From positions 3,478,001-3,542,000 of the forward strand of contig NZ_CP113060.1 of the NCBI RefSeq assembly GCF_026625725.1: a stretch of DNA of 64,000 nucleotides, written 5' to 3'. The DNA comes from Pseudomonas sp. SL4(2022). GTDB taxonomy: Bacteria > Pseudomonadota > Gammaproteobacteria > Pseudomonadales > Pseudomonadaceae. A program made the translations under genes and the position numbers. This document shows positions 23,190-32,128 of this stretch, piece after piece (within the stretch, counting starts at the first letter, position 1; each line of letters opens with the position of its first letter). The notes beneath the pieces were generated by a model. It searched no databases. It saw only the letters and a list, made by a program, of their open reading frames with translations, and was not told where the DNA came from.

Positions 23190-23995
23190 GGTTGAACTTT
23201 GTTTTGAGCCATATGCCGTAGGTACGCGAGCAATGCCCCGAGCTGTTCGTCGCTCAGCAACTCGGTCGTGAAGCCCGGCATCTGGCCTTGTGGCCAGCGG
23301 CGCAGGCTCTGGGGGTTGCGGATATAGCGGGTGAGAAAGTCGCCGCTGAAATACTCCGTTGGGTTGTGCGGAATATTCAGATCCGGGCCGAATTGTGAGT
23401 CTCCGGCGCCATTCAGGCGATGACAGGCCATGCAATTTTTCTGGTACTGGGCAAAACCGTCTTGCACCGCCGGACTGGCGTCTGCCGCCGGCAGCAGTTG
23501 TGGGAAGCGTTGCGTCACCGGGGCGAGTTTGCGGATGCTGGCGAGTTGAAACGGCCATTGTTCGGGACCGATCTGGCTGGCGGCTGGGTTTTGCCAAACC
23601 AGGTAGAAAGGTCCGGCGCTGGGTTTGCCGTTACCCAGTGCAGGCCAGGGGTGCGCCGGGTCTTCGATGGCCAGCCAGGCCTGGCTGCCGGTTTGGCTGA
23701 GCGCAGGAGCGGCAGACAGTTCGGCAGCAAAGCCGTCGCTGGCCACCAGCTGCAGGTGATCACTGGGCCGTAAGCCGTTCAGCAGCGCGGCCAAGGGTAC
23801 GGCGCGGTAGTGCATGCTGCGTTTGTAGCTGACGTCGTCGCGGATCTCGATGTTTTGCGCCTTTGGGTGGGTGAGCAACTGGGCGCTGCTCAGACGCTGG
23901 CTGCCGTTGCCCAGCTCCAGGGTCAGCTCGGCTGCAGTCAGGTCAGAGAGGGTTAAGTAGCCGAGCAGGGCCATACAGAGTGCACGCGTCTTCAA
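23186..23995 (-). CDS. Periplasmic cytochrome c protein
   Basis: 269 residues with a signal peptide (MKTRALCMALLGYLTLSDLTAA). The first about 165 residues form a non-heme domain resembling molybdopterin-oxidoreductase-like beta domains (VPLAALLNGLRPSDHLQLVASDGF). The C-terminal about 90 residues are a class I cytochrome c domain with heme motif CMACH and a Met ligand in 'GQMPGFT'. An electron-transfer role in the periplasm is inferred. Its start overlaps the end of the rhodanese gene by four bases, so the two form an operon. Partner unknown. Confidence 0.88.
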   Translation of the reverse strand: MKTRALCMALLGYLTLSDLTAAELTLELGNGSQRLSSAQLLTHPKAQNIEIRDDVSYKRSMHYRAVPLAALLNGLRPSDHLQLVASDGFAAELSAAPALSQTGSQAWLAIEDPAHPWPALGNGKPSAGPFYLVWQNPAASQIGPEQWPFQLASIRKLAPVTQRFPQLLPAADASPAVQDGFAQYQKNCMACHRLNGAGDSQFGPDLNIPHNPTEYFSGDFLTRYIRNPQSLRRWPQGQMPGFTTELLSDEQLGALLAYLRHMAQNKVQP

Positions 23996-24351
23996 TCCTG
24001 TGCTTCCAGGGCGAGTTTCAGTTCGTCATAGCCGCCAGCGTTGATCAGGTTGCTATAACCCATGGCGCGCAGGCTTTGCTCGGCAATGCTGGAGCGGCGA
24101 CCGCTGCGGCAATACAGCACGATTGGGGTGTCCTTGTCCGGGGCAAGAGCGCTGATGCGGCTGGCGATCTGCTCATGGTCGATTTGCTCTGCGCCAGGCA
24201 ATGCGCCTGCAGCGAACTCTTCAGCGGTACGCACATCGATCAGCACGCTTTCCGGTGATTGCAGGGCGACAACGGCGGCGCTGAGTTCGGCTTCGCCGGC
24301 CAGCAGTGGCAGGCTAAGCAGCAGACCGACGGTGGCAAGTAGGGGGCGCAT
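23992..24351 (-). CDS. Periplasmic rhodanese-domain protein
   Basis: 119 residues: signal peptide (MRPLLATVGLLLSLPLLAG), then a single rhodanese domain with 'VLIDVRTAEEF' and the active-site loop 'YCRSGRRS' (Cys at about 77). It can carry sulfur as a persulfide; the true substrate is unknown. I chose the ATG at 24351 (GGAGCCCACC before it) rather than the in-frame one 30 bases upstream, because the shorter form gives a clean signal peptide. First gene of a two-gene operon with the cytochrome c gene. Confidence 0.9.
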   Translation of the reverse strand: MRPLLATVGLLLSLPLLAGEAELSAAVVALQSPESVLIDVRTAEEFAAGALPGAEQIDHEQIASRISALAPDKDTPIVLYCRSGRRSSIAEQSLRAMGYSNLINAGGYDELKLALEAQD

Positions 24352-24520
24352 GGTGGGCTCCTTGAAGTGATTGCAAATCACCCTAGCATAGGCCCTTGCG
24401 TGCGCGCTGCTGGCAAACGCGCTGCCGCTGCCGGCGCGCGCTACGGTGGCCGGCAGAGCAGGGTTTCAGGGGCTGGACGCGAACCATTTGTGGGGAATGG
24501 AGCCGCAGCAGGATTCAGGG

Positions 24521-24616
24521 TTAGCTGACCAGTCGGGTCAGGTTGGGAAGGATCAGGATCAGGGTGGTGGCAAAAACGATCATGCCTGCCTGGCGCATCT
24601 TCACGGGATTGAACAT
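24521..24616 (-). CDS. Possible 31-residue membrane peptide
   Basis: Short frame MFNPVKMRQAGMIVFATTLI...NLTRLVS with one membrane segment of about 17 residues preceded by basic residues, as in small single-pass inner-membrane proteins. No convincing Shine-Dalgarno sequence. It lies in a stretch of about 690 bp (24382-25071) without any other gene; I see no RNA gene or clear terminator there. Confidence 0.35.
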   Translation of the reverse strand: MFNPVKMRQAGMIVFATTLILILPNLTRLVS

Positions 24617-25071
24617 GGCGATTGGCCTTGTTGTTTTTTGCGGCGAGGTCGTCGCGCTCCTGCGTACTACGCGGATGCGGCGCCCCGTCTCATGTTGTTC
24701 ATTCAAGCCGTCCCGGCAAAACCCGGCGACGACGCCTAAAGTGGTCAACCAGCGGAGTAAGCGCCAGTGGCCTGATTCAACTGTAGGGCTGGCTCAGTAG
24801 CGACAATAGACGCCTTGATTACTAAGAAAGGCAGGCTAGTTGCCGGTGGTTATGAAGCGCGACCGGTCAGCGATAAACAGCCCTTGAGCTAGACGGGCTT
24901 ATACGCATTCACCCAGCGTTTGACCGTTTATCTGAGCTGAGCGGTCAATAGGCCTGAGCACTTCGGTCATTGAGCCTGTTCCGGTGCGGCGTATGGTAGG
25001 CCCACTCAACAAAAACAGGCGCGGGCCTACCTGCGCCATCAGCCACCCTCCACTGGAGGTCTGAGGACGCC

Positions 25072-26277
25072 ATGACCGAAGCATATATTTTCGATGCCGT
25101 GCGCACGCCCCGCGGCAAGGGCAAGAAGGACGGCGCGCTGTACAGCGTCAAACCGGTCGACCTGATCGCCGGCCTACTCAAGGCTTTGCAGGCGCGCAAT
25201 AATCTGGACACCAGCCAAGTCGATGACATCGTGCTCGGCTGCGTGACGCCGGTGGGTGATCAGGGCGCGGACATTGCCAAAACGGCCGCCATGGTCGCCG
25301 ATTGGGATGTCAGCGTGTCGGGTGTGCAACTCAACCGTTTCTGCGCTTCGGGTCTGGAAGCGGTGAACATCGGCGCGATGAAGGTGCGTTCCGGTTTCGA
25401 GGACCTGGTGGTGGTCGGTGGCGTCGAATCGATGTCGCGCATTCCCATGGGCTCCGACGGCGGTGCCTGGGTGATGGACCCAGCGACCAACATGCACACC
25501 CATTTCACTCCGCAAGGTATCGGTGCCGATCTGATCGCCACCCTTGAAGGTTTTAGCCGCACCGACGTCGACAGCTTTGCCCTGCGTTCCCAGCAAAAAG
25601 CTGCCCGCGCCAGCAAAGACGGCTCGTTCAGCAAATCGCTGATTCCGGTGGCCGACCAGAACGGCATCGTCCTGCTCGATCACGACGAATTTATCCGTGG
25701 TGAATCCACCCTCGAAGGCCTGGGCAAGCTCAAGCCGAGCTTCGAGATGATGGGGCAGATGGGCTTCGATAGCACCGCGCTGCGCGTTTACAGCCATGTT
25801 GAACAAATCAGCCACGTGCACACCCCGGGCAACAGCTCGGGCATTGTCGATGGTTCGGCTCTGATGCTGATTGGTTCCGAGGTCAAAGGCAAAGAACTGG
25901 GCCTGAAGCCGCGCGCGCGCATCGTCGCCACGGCGGTCACCAGCACCGACCCGACCATCATGCTCACCGGCCCGGCACCGGCTACGCGCAAGGCATTGGC
26001 CAAAGCCGGGCTGAACGTCAATGACATCGACCTGTTCGAGGTCAACGAGGCATTCGCTTCGGTGGTGATGAAGTTTATGAAGGACATGGGCGTCAGCGAG
26101 GACAAGGTCAACGTCAATGGCGGCTCCATCGCTATGGGCCACCCGCTGGGTGCAACCGGCTGCGCCATCCTCGGCACCCTGATTGATGAGCTGGAGAAGC
26201 GCCAGTTGCGCTATGGCCTGGCCACCCTGTGCGTAGGTGGTGGCATGGGCATCGCCACCATTATTGAGCGAGTTTGA
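25072..26277 (+). CDS. Acetyl-CoA C-acyltransferase (thiolase)
   Basis: 401 residues. Thiolase-family enzyme that cleaves 3-ketoacyl-CoA to acetyl-CoA and a shortened acyl-CoA, the last step of beta-oxidation. Catalytic residues are visible: Cys91 in '[12 protein letters not shown]', the His of 'GHPLGATGC' and the second Cys in 'TLCVGGGMG'; 'NEAFA' is also present. It is followed after 113 bp by a multifunctional FadJ-like gene, so the two make a beta-oxidation complex. In P. aeruginosa an equivalent pair is PA1736-PA1737 (from memory). ACTGGAGGT precedes the ATG. Confidence 0.94.
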   Translation: MTEAYIFDAVRTPRGKGKKDGALYSVKPVDLIAGLLKALQARNNLDTSQVDDIVLGCVTPVGDQGADIAKTAAMVADWDVSVSGVQLNRFCASGLEAVNIGAMKVRSGFEDLVVVGGVESMSRIPMGSDGGAWVMDPATNMHTHFTPQGIGADLIATLEGFSRTDVDSFALRSQQKAARASKDGSFSKSLIPVADQNGIVLLDHDEFIRGESTLEGLGKLKPSFEMMGQMGFDSTALRVYSHVEQISHVHTPGNSSGIVDGSALMLIGSEVKGKELGLKPRARIVATAVTSTDPTIMLTGPAPATRKALAKAGLNVNDIDLFEVNEAFASVVMKFMKDMGVSEDKVNVNGGSIAMGHPLGATGCAILGTLIDELEKRQLRYGLATLCVGGGMGIATIIERV

Positions 26278-26286
26278 CGTTTTGTA

Positions 26287-26358
26287 TGGTGGATGACGCG
26301 AAGCTCATCCACCGCGCAGCCGGTGAGTGGAAACCTGTGTGGGTTTTCCACCCTACGA
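26287..26358. repeat. REP-like double hairpin between thiolase and fadJ-like genes
   Basis: Two adjacent inverted repeats: ggtggatga...tcatccacc (9-bp perfect stem) and gtggaaaacc-type arms (gtggaaacc...ggttttccac), followed by ccctacg. This resembles the short extragenic repeat found many times in Pseudomonas genomes. It could stabilise mRNA or lower expression of the second gene. Confidence 0.6.
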
Positions 26359-26390
26359 GGCTCCCACCGACATTTGGGAAGTGAATAGAA

Positions 26391-28550
26391 ATGACTGACG
26401 CCATCCGTTACGAAAAAGGCCAGGACAATATCGTCGTTCTGACCATGGACATGCCCGGCCAGAGCGCCAACACCATGAACGCGGTCTACCGCGAAGCCAT
26501 GGGCAAGACCGTCGACCGCCTGGAAGCCGAGAAGGATTCCATCGCCGGGGTTATCCTCACCTCCGCGAAGAAAACCTTCTTCGCGGGCGGTGACCTGAAT
26601 GAACTGATCAAAGTCACCAAGGCCGACGCGCCGGCTTTCTACCAGATGATCCTCAATATCAAAGGCCAGTTGCGCCGCCTGGAATGCCTCGGCAAACCGG
26701 TGGTCGCCGCCATTAATGGCGCGGCTTTGGGTGGCGGCTGGGAAATTGCTCTGGCCTGCCACCACCGTATCGCCCTGAACAACTCCAGCATCCAGCTCGG
26801 TTTGCCGGAAGTGACCCTCGGCCTGCTGCCGGGCGGCGGCGGTGTGGTGCGCATGGTGCGCATCCTCGGTTTGGAAAAAGCCCTGCCGTACCTGGCCGAA
26901 GGCAAGAAGGTACGCCCTGATGCGGCGCTCAAGGCGGGTCTGATCCATGAGCTGGCCAGTGATAGCGACGACCTGCTGGCCAAGGCGCGCGCCTTTATCG
27001 CCGCCAACCCGACGGCTGTGCAGCCGTGGGACGTGAAAGGCTACAAAATTCCCGGTGGCACGCCGTCCAGCCCGAATGTGGCGCAAATGCTGGCTATTGC
27101 GCCGAGTGTGCTGCGTGACAAGACCAAGGGCTGCTTCCCGGCGCCGGAGAAGATCATGTGCGCTGCCGTCGAGGGTGCCCAGGTCGATTTCGATACCGCG
27201 CAGATCATCGAAGCACGCTACTTCACCGAGCTGACCACCGGGCAAGTGGCGAAGAACATGATTGGCACCTTCTGGTTCCAACTCAATGAAATCAATGCCG
27301 GCGGCTCCCGCCCACAGGGCTTCGAGCCCTACGTGACCAAGAAGGTCGGCGTACTCGGTGCCGGCATGATGGGCGCGGGCATTGCTTACGTGTCGGCCCT
27401 CGCTGGTATCGACGTGGTGCTCAAGGACATTTCCATCGAGGCCGCTGAGAAGGGCAAGAGCTACTCGGCCAAACTGCTGGAGAAGAAAGTCGGCCGTGGC
27501 CAGATGAGCGCCGAGAAGCGCGATGGCATCCTGGCACGGATTAAACCCACCGTCAGTGACGCTGATTTTGAAGGCTGCGACCTGATTATCGAAGCCGTGT
27601 TCGAGGACCGTGACCTCAAGGCCAACGTCACCGCGGCAGCCGAGCGTGCGGCACTGGCGGATGCGGTGATCGCTTCCAACACCTCGACCTTGCCGATCAC
27701 CGGTCTGGCCACCGCTGTACAGAAGCAGGACAAGTTTATTGGCCTGCACTTCTTCAGCCCGGTGGACAAGATGCCGTTGGTGGAAATCATCAAGGGCGAG
27801 CACACCAGTGACGAGACTCTGGCGCGTGGTTTCGATTACGTCATGCAGATCAAGAAGACCCCGATCGTGGTCAACGACAGCCGCGGCTTCTTCACTTCGC
27901 GCGTGTTCGGCACCTTCACCAACGAGGGCCTGGCCATGCTCGGTGAGGGCGTGAGCGCAGCGATGATCGAGAACGAAGCGCGCAAGGCCGGCATGCCGGT
28001 GGGCCCGCTGGCGATCAGCGACGAAGTGTCGATGAGCCTGATGAACCATATCCGCCAGCAGACCCTCAAGGATCTGGCAACTGAGGGTAAATCCATCCCT
28101 GAGCACCCGGCATTTGCCGTGATCGACATGATGCTCAACGAATACAAACGGCCGGGCAAAGCGGCGGGTGCGGGCTTCTACGATTACCCGGCGGCCGGCG
28201 CTCCGGCGGGTGGCAAGAAGCACCTGTGGCCGGAGCTGAAAGCGCGCTTTGAAAAAGCCGAGGCGCAGATTTCACAGGAGGACGTACGTGATCGCATCCT
28301 GTTTATCCAGGCCATCGAAACCGTGCGTTGTGTGGAGGAGGATGTGCTCAAGTCGGTGGCCGATGCCAACATCGGTTCGATTTTCGGCATCGGCTTTGCC
28401 GCCTGGACCGGTGGGGCGTTGCAGTTTATTAACCAGTACGGGGTGAAGGACTTTGTAGCCCGCGCTCAGTACCTGGCTGAGCAGTATGGCGAGCGCTTCC
28501 TGCCACCGGCACTGTTGCTGGAAAAAGCAGCGAAGAACCAGCAGTTCTAA
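26391..28550 (+). CDS. Multifunctional enoyl-CoA hydratase / 3-hydroxyacyl-CoA dehydrogenase (FadJ-like)
   Basis: 719 residues. The N-terminal crotonase domain (about 1-200) has the oxyanion-hole segments 'FFAGGDLNEL' and 'AALGGGWEIALACHH'. The central NAD-binding domain begins at about 318 with 'VGVLGAGMMGAGIAYVSA' and includes the conserved 'SNTSTLPI' and 'GLHFFSPVDKMPLVEI'; two C-terminal dehydrogenase domains follow. It hydrates trans-2-enoyl-CoA and oxidises the product to 3-ketoacyl-CoA for the upstream thiolase. Cytosolic. Closer in layout to FadJ than to FadB. Confidence 0.93.
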   Translation: MTDAIRYEKGQDNIVVLTMDMPGQSANTMNAVYREAMGKTVDRLEAEKDSIAGVILTSAKKTFFAGGDLNELIKVTKADAPAFYQMILNIKGQLRRLECLGKPVVAAINGAALGGGWEIALACHHRIALNNSSIQLGLPEVTLGLLPGGGGVVRMVRILGLEKALPYLAEGKKVRPDAALKAGLIHELASDSDDLLAKARAFIAANPTAVQPWDVKGYKIPGGTPSSPNVAQMLAIAPSVLRDKTKGCFPAPEKIMCAAVEGAQVDFDTAQIIEARYFTELTTGQVAKNMIGTFWFQLNEINAGGSRPQGFEPYVTKKVGVLGAGMMGAGIAYVSALAGIDVVLKDISIEAAEKGKSYSAKLLEKKVGRGQMSAEKRDGILARIKPTVSDADFEGCDLIIEAVFEDRDLKANVTAAAERAALADAVIASNTSTLPITGLATAVQKQDKFIGLHFFSPVDKMPLVEIIKGEHTSDETLARGFDYVMQIKKTPIVVNDSRGFFTSRVFGTFTNEGLAMLGEGVSAAMIENEARKAGMPVGPLAISDEVSMSLMNHIRQQTLKDLATEGKSIPEHPAFAVIDMMLNEYKRPGKAAGAGFYDYPAAGAPAGGKKHLWPELKARFEKAEAQISQEDVRDRILFIQAIETVRCVEEDVLKSVADANIGSIFGIGFAAWTGGALQFINQYGVKDFVARAQYLAEQYGERFLPPALLLEKAAKNQQF

Positions 28551-28569
28551 GCTGACATCAGGTCACATC

Positions 28570-28597
28570 AAAGCCAGCTCAATGAGCTGGCTTTTTT
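28570..28597 (+). terminator. Terminator after the fadJ-like gene
   Basis: aagccagctcaatgagctgg ctttttt, 9-bp stem with T run. Confidence 0.88.
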
Positions 28598-28660
28598 GTA
28601 TCTGCGCATGGCCAGTTCAGATTGGCTTGTTTAGGCTGTTGTTTTACTCAGGAGTTTTGC

Positions 28661-29140
28661 ATGAAACAGGTCTGGATCGTCGTACTTCTGCTTGGGTTTA
28701 TGGGCCAGGCCCAGGCAGTCGAGGATAGGGTCTACCTGGTCGCCCTGGCTAACCTAGGCGGCTCTAATCTGGCGCAAGTAGTCTTTCTCCATGAACCGCA
28801 GATCACTCAGCTTGAGGGCTGTGAAGAAGCGCGTTTGCAGGGGATTCGCGAGCGCGACTGGTCGCGTTATCACCACATTTTCATGAGCCACCGCATGAAA
28901 GGCTACACGGTGCAGATGCAGTACCGTTGCGTGACCAGTGAGCAATCCATTGACGGCTGGTACGACAAGGCGAGGTATGACTATGCCTATCTGGTCGAAA
29001 TCGAGGCGACAGCGCGCATGCGCTTGCGTCAAAGCGCCAGCCTGGCGCAATGCGGTACTGCGCTTCAGGCGCTGCCGGTGGCTAAGCGCCAGCAGTCCTA
29101 CTGCGCCATGGCCAACCAGAAGTTGCTGGCCGTTCCATAA
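28661..29140 (+). CDS. Hypothetical secreted protein
   Basis: 159 residues with a signal peptide (MKQVWIVVLLLGFMGQAQA), probably cleaved after AQA. The mature part is soluble with four cysteines (EGCEEA, YRCVTS, AQCGTA, SYCAMA), suited to two disulfides in the periplasm. TCAGGAG lies five bases before the ATG. No family recognised. It precedes another small secreted cysteine-rich protein on the same strand, 42 bp further on. Confidence 0.82.
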   Translation: MKQVWIVVLLLGFMGQAQAVEDRVYLVALANLGGSNLAQVVFLHEPQITQLEGCEEARLQGIRERDWSRYHHIFMSHRMKGYTVQMQYRCVTSEQSIDGWYDKARYDYAYLVEIEATARMRLRQSASLAQCGTALQALPVAKRQQSYCAMANQKLLAVP

Positions 29141-29182
29141 CCTGAGTCATAACGGAGCGGTTTAACCGCTCAAGGAGCCTAT

Positions 29183-29581
29183 GTGCAGTGTCTGAAAGGT
29201 TTTGCATGTGTACTGGTCGGGGTGTTGGCGTCACCAGCCTGGGCCGATGACTGCGCCAATGCCATGGATCAACTCACCCTTAACCAGTGCGCGGCGGCGG
29301 ACTACGCTGCACAGGACAAACGCCTGAATCAGCTCTACGGCGATTATCGCAAGCGTCTGGATGATGGGCAGAAGCAGCAACTCAAGGACGTGCAACTGGC
29401 CTGGATCAAATTCCGCGATCTGGCTTGCGCGTTCGAGTCAGCGTCGGTGGAGGGCGGCTCCGCCTATCCGATGGTGCTTAATGGTTGCCTGACGCAAAAG
29501 ACCGCCGCGCGGGTCAAGGAGCTGGAACAGCTGGCCGTCTGTGAAGAGGGCGACCTCAGCTGCCCGATGCCAGCGCAATAG
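29183..29581 (+). CDS. LprI/DUF1311-type secreted protein
   Basis: 132 residues with signal peptide ending 'SPAWADDC'. The mature protein has the family pattern: 'CANAMDQLTLNQCAAADYAAQD' then 'LNQLYGDYRKRLD' and 'QLAWIKFRDLACAFE...GGSAYPMVLNGCLTQKTAARVKELE'. Members include the LprI lysozyme inhibitor N-terminal domain. An envelope role is expected; inhibition of lysozyme is not proven by sequence. GTG start with AAGGAG a few bases upstream; the overlapping ATG two bases earlier leads to an immediate stop. Confidence 0.88.
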   Translation: MQCLKGFACVLVGVLASPAWADDCANAMDQLTLNQCAAADYAAQDKRLNQLYGDYRKRLDDGQKQQLKDVQLAWIKFRDLACAFESASVEGGSAYPMVLNGCLTQKTAARVKELEQLAVCEEGDLSCPMPAQ

Positions 29582-29597
29582 CGCGTCTGAGTGATTT

Positions 29598-29795
29598 TCA
29601 GCACACCTGACGGCCGCAAACCAGTTGCTGGATGGCCTGGCGTTCGCTCAGCTGGGTAGGCATGCGCAGGGTGGTCAGGCCACCGTCGCCCAACTGAATG
29701 GCCAGCTCGGACTCGAAGTGGATGCCACTGCTGTCGACTATGGCGTAGGTCACGCCATAGACGTTCTGGTTGCTCAGTGTTTGGGCGATGCTCAT
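29598..29795 (-). CDS. Small conserved-looking protein
   Basis: 65 residues starting MSIAQTLSNQNVYGVTYAIVDSSG, with a CGRQVC C-terminus. GGAGA is well placed before the ATG. It is the second gene of a two-gene unit with the 40-residue frame just upstream on the same strand. No signal peptide or membrane segment. Family not recognised. Confidence 0.6.
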   Translation of the reverse strand: MSIAQTLSNQNVYGVTYAIVDSSGIHFESELAIQLGDGGLTTLRMPTQLSERQAIQQLVCGRQVC

Positions 29796-29823
29796 GGCGA
29801 TTCTCCGGAAGCGAATGGCGCTG

Positions 29824-29946
29824 TTATTGGGCGGCGCGTTTTTGTGCGTTCAATGCCTGTTGCGCCTGACGAATGCTGCTGGCGCTTTGGGTGCTGTTGA
29901 AGGCTGAGGCGGCCAGCAGGCTGGCGATGGCGGAGAAACTGGTCAT
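29824..29946 (-). CDS. Small protein of 40 residues
   Basis: Frame MTSFSAIASLLAASAFNSTQ...QKRAAQ, preceded by AAGAGGA seven bases before the ATG. Rich in Ala, Ser and Gln; the first half may be amphipathic. It sits 28 bp upstream of the 65-residue gene. Coding status rests on the ribosome binding site and the paired arrangement. Confidence 0.5.
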   Translation of the reverse strand: MTSFSAIASLLAASAFNSTQSASSIRQAQQALNAQKRAAQ

Positions 29947-30201
29947 GGGGGTGTCCTCTTCTGTGGGGGGGCGCAGTGCCCGATGGCCAGATCATCGGCC
30001 TGTGCCATTATCGACAGAAGTGAATGGTGCTTATGGTGACTATCGAGGGCGCTGATGGTCCGTACACCGGGTTGTTACAGCGGCCGCAGAAGCAGCGGGT
30101 AATTGGTCGGGTTAGTCCCAGAACTATTGCCATGCAGGCTGGCAGCAGGCACGCTTGCGCGCTGGAAAAACAACCCTCCTGCGCCCTAGGTAACCGCCCA
30201 T

Positions 30202-30930
30202 ATGCCGCTGCAGATCTGCATCCTGGAAACCGATGTTCTTCGCCCTGAGTTGGTCGATCAATACGACAGTTATGGTCGTATGTTCGAGCAATTGTTCGCC
30301 CGTCAGCCGATTGCTGCCGAGTTCAAGGTGTACAACGTGATGGAGGGGCACTACCCGCCGGACAGCGAGCGCTACGATGCGTATCTGGTGACGGGCAGCA
30401 AGGCAGATTCCTTTGGTAGCGACGCCTGGATCCAGACGTTGAAAACCTACCTGCTGGAGCGTTATGCCCGTGGCGACAAGCTATTGGGGGTGTGTTTCGG
30501 TCATCAGCTATTGGCGCTGTTGCTGGGCGGCAAAGCCGAGCGTGCCGTGCAAGGCTGGGGTGTGGGTATCCATCAGTACCGTATGGAGAACAGACCGGCC
30601 TGGATGAGCCCAGATCTGGAAGACCTTACGCTGCTGATCAGCCACCAGGACCAGGTCACCCAATTGCCGGAGAACGCTACCTTGCTGGCCAGCAGCGAGT
30701 TCTGCCCGATTGCGTCTTACTGCATTGGTGATCAGGTGTTGTGCTTCCAGGGGCACCCCGAGTTTGTGCATGACTACTCGCGCGCGTTGCTTGACCTGCG
30801 TCAGCAGCATATTGGCGAGCCGGCGTATACCCGCGGTGTTGACAGCCTGCAGCATGACCACCAGGGCCATACGGTCGCCGAGTGGATGATGCGTTTTGTC
30901 GCTCACGGTCGTGCAGGTCTAGTCGAATAA
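30202..30930 (+). CDS. Class I glutamine amidotransferase-like protein
   Basis: 242 residues. The nucleophile elbow is 'LLGVCFGHQLLA' (Cys at about 94) and the His-Glu pair is in 'FQGHPEFVHDY', completing the Cys-His-Glu triad of class I amidotransferases. It is a free-standing domain as in GMP-synthase-like proteins and may hydrolyse glutamine or a gamma-glutamyl compound; substrate unknown. P. aeruginosa has a similar stand-alone protein (PA1742, from memory). Followed by a strong terminator. Confidence 0.9.
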   Translation: MPLQICILETDVLRPELVDQYDSYGRMFEQLFARQPIAAEFKVYNVMEGHYPPDSERYDAYLVTGSKADSFGSDAWIQTLKTYLLERYARGDKLLGVCFGHQLLALLLGGKAERAVQGWGVGIHQYRMENRPAWMSPDLEDLTLLISHQDQVTQLPENATLLASSEFCPIASYCIGDQVLCFQGHPEFVHDYSRALLDLRQQHIGEPAYTRGVDSLQHDHQGHTVAEWMMRFVAHGRAGLVE

Positions 30931-30942
30931 ATGTTGGCAGAT

Positions 30943-30972
30943 AAAAAGCCCGGTCAATGACCGGGCTTTTTT
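30943..30972 (+). terminator. Terminator after the amidotransferase gene
   Basis: aaaaagcccggtcaatgacc gggctttttt: 9-bp stem with T run. Confidence 0.88.
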
Positions 30973-31042
30973 ATGGCGTGCTATCCATGGCCGCCCCCCT
31001 GGACTGCCGTTCTGCGCCGTTAAAATAGTTCCAGGCGATTTT

Positions 31043-32014
31043 TTATAGCCAGCCGTAATGCTTGAAGCTGGCATACAGGCTGAGGCAGCCGGTGGTGATG
31101 ACGCCGAGCACGGCGAAATAGCCGTATTGCCAGGTCAGTTCGGGCATGTTTTGGAAGTTCATCCCGTAGATTCCGGCCACTGCCGTGGGGAAGGCGAGGA
31201 TTGCCGCCCAAGCGGCGAACTTGCGCTGAGTGACGCTTTGCCGGGACGACTCCAGCAGCAGGCCGATCTCGATGGCGTGGTCGGCCATTTCGCGCAGGGC
31301 GGTGAGGTCTTCCAGCAGGCGGTTGACGTGAATCGCCACGTCGCGGAAGTAGGGGCGCATGTTTTTGTCGATAAATGGGAACTCCAGGCGCTGTAGCTCC
31401 TGGCAGATTTCCGCCAGCGGCCCGATATAGCGGCGCAGGCGCAGAAGATCGCGGCGCAGCCCCTGGATGCGTTCGACGTCGGCCTGACTGAGTGGGTGTT
31501 TCAGCACATGCTGTTCCACCTCCTCAAGTTCGCTGTGGTAGTTGTCCATCAGCGGCCGGTAGTTCTCGATGACGAAACTGAGCAGGGCGTAGAGCACGAA
31601 ATCTTCTCCGTGCTCAAGCAGCAGTGGGCGTGCCTCGCAGCGCTGGCGAACCTGCGAATAGGGCGCCGAGTCACCGTAGCGGGCGCTGATGATGTAGCCG
31701 CTGCCAGCAAACAACTGGGTTTCGACAAAGGTCAGCTCGCCGTTGGCGCGAACGGGCGAGTAGAGCACCAGAAACAGTGCATCGCCAAAAGTCTCCAGTT
31801 TGGGCCGGGTGTGCCGCTGTAAGGCGTCTTCCAGGGCCAGCTCATGCAGGTCGAACTGCCGTTGCAGGTTGCTTAGCTCATCGCTGCCGGGATCGTGCAG
31901 GCCGATCCAGACAAAGTGGCCCGGTTTTTTCGCCCACTGCCTACCCTCATCAAGGCTGATATTGCTGACTTTCAGCCCCTTGCTGTAAACAGCTGCGGCA
32001 ACAACTCGACCCAT
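31043..32014 (-). CDS. CorA-family magnesium/divalent cation transporter
   Basis: 323 residues. A large cytosolic helical domain is followed by two C-terminal membrane helices (about 262-282 and 295-315) joined by a loop with the pore signature 'YGMNFQNMPEL'. CorA proteins form pentameric channels for Mg2+ or, in the ZntB branch, Zn2+ export. Start at ATG 32014, with AGGGA upstream and a normal 'MGRVVAAAVYSKG' N-terminus; the frame extends further upstream but across the plsC terminator. Confidence 0.92.
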   Translation of the reverse strand: MGRVVAAAVYSKGLKVSNISLDEGRQWAKKPGHFVWIGLHDPGSDELSNLQRQFDLHELALEDALQRHTRPKLETFGDALFLVLYSPVRANGELTFVETQLFAGSGYIISARYGDSAPYSQVRQRCEARPLLLEHGEDFVLYALLSFVIENYRPLMDNYHSELEEVEQHVLKHPLSQADVERIQGLRRDLLRLRRYIGPLAEICQELQRLEFPFIDKNMRPYFRDVAIHVNRLLEDLTALREMADHAIEIGLLLESSRQSVTQRKFAAWAAILAFPTAVAGIYGMNFQNMPELTWQYGYFAVLGVITTGCLSLYASFKHYGWL

Positions 32015-32084
32015 GATGCGTCCCTTATTGGCTGGTTTCAGCACGCAGCTTAGCGGCTTCGCCGTGGTCGGTGTGCATGCTAAT

Positions 32085-32114
32085 AAAAAGCCCAGCGCGG
32101 GGCTGGGCTTGTTT
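32085..32114 (-). terminator. Terminator after the acyltransferase gene
   Basis: aaaaagcccagcgcggggct gggcttgttt; the T run is on the minus strand, downstream of plsC-like gene and upstream of corA. Confidence 0.8.
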
Positions 32115-32128
32115 GCACCGGGCAATAA

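Noticed and set aside
26211..28223. 670-codon open frame on the minus strand opposite the fadJ-like gene
   Set aside because: It is the mirror of a GC-rich coding sequence, has no ribosome binding site and no recognisable motif. The plus-strand gene has clear catalytic motifs.
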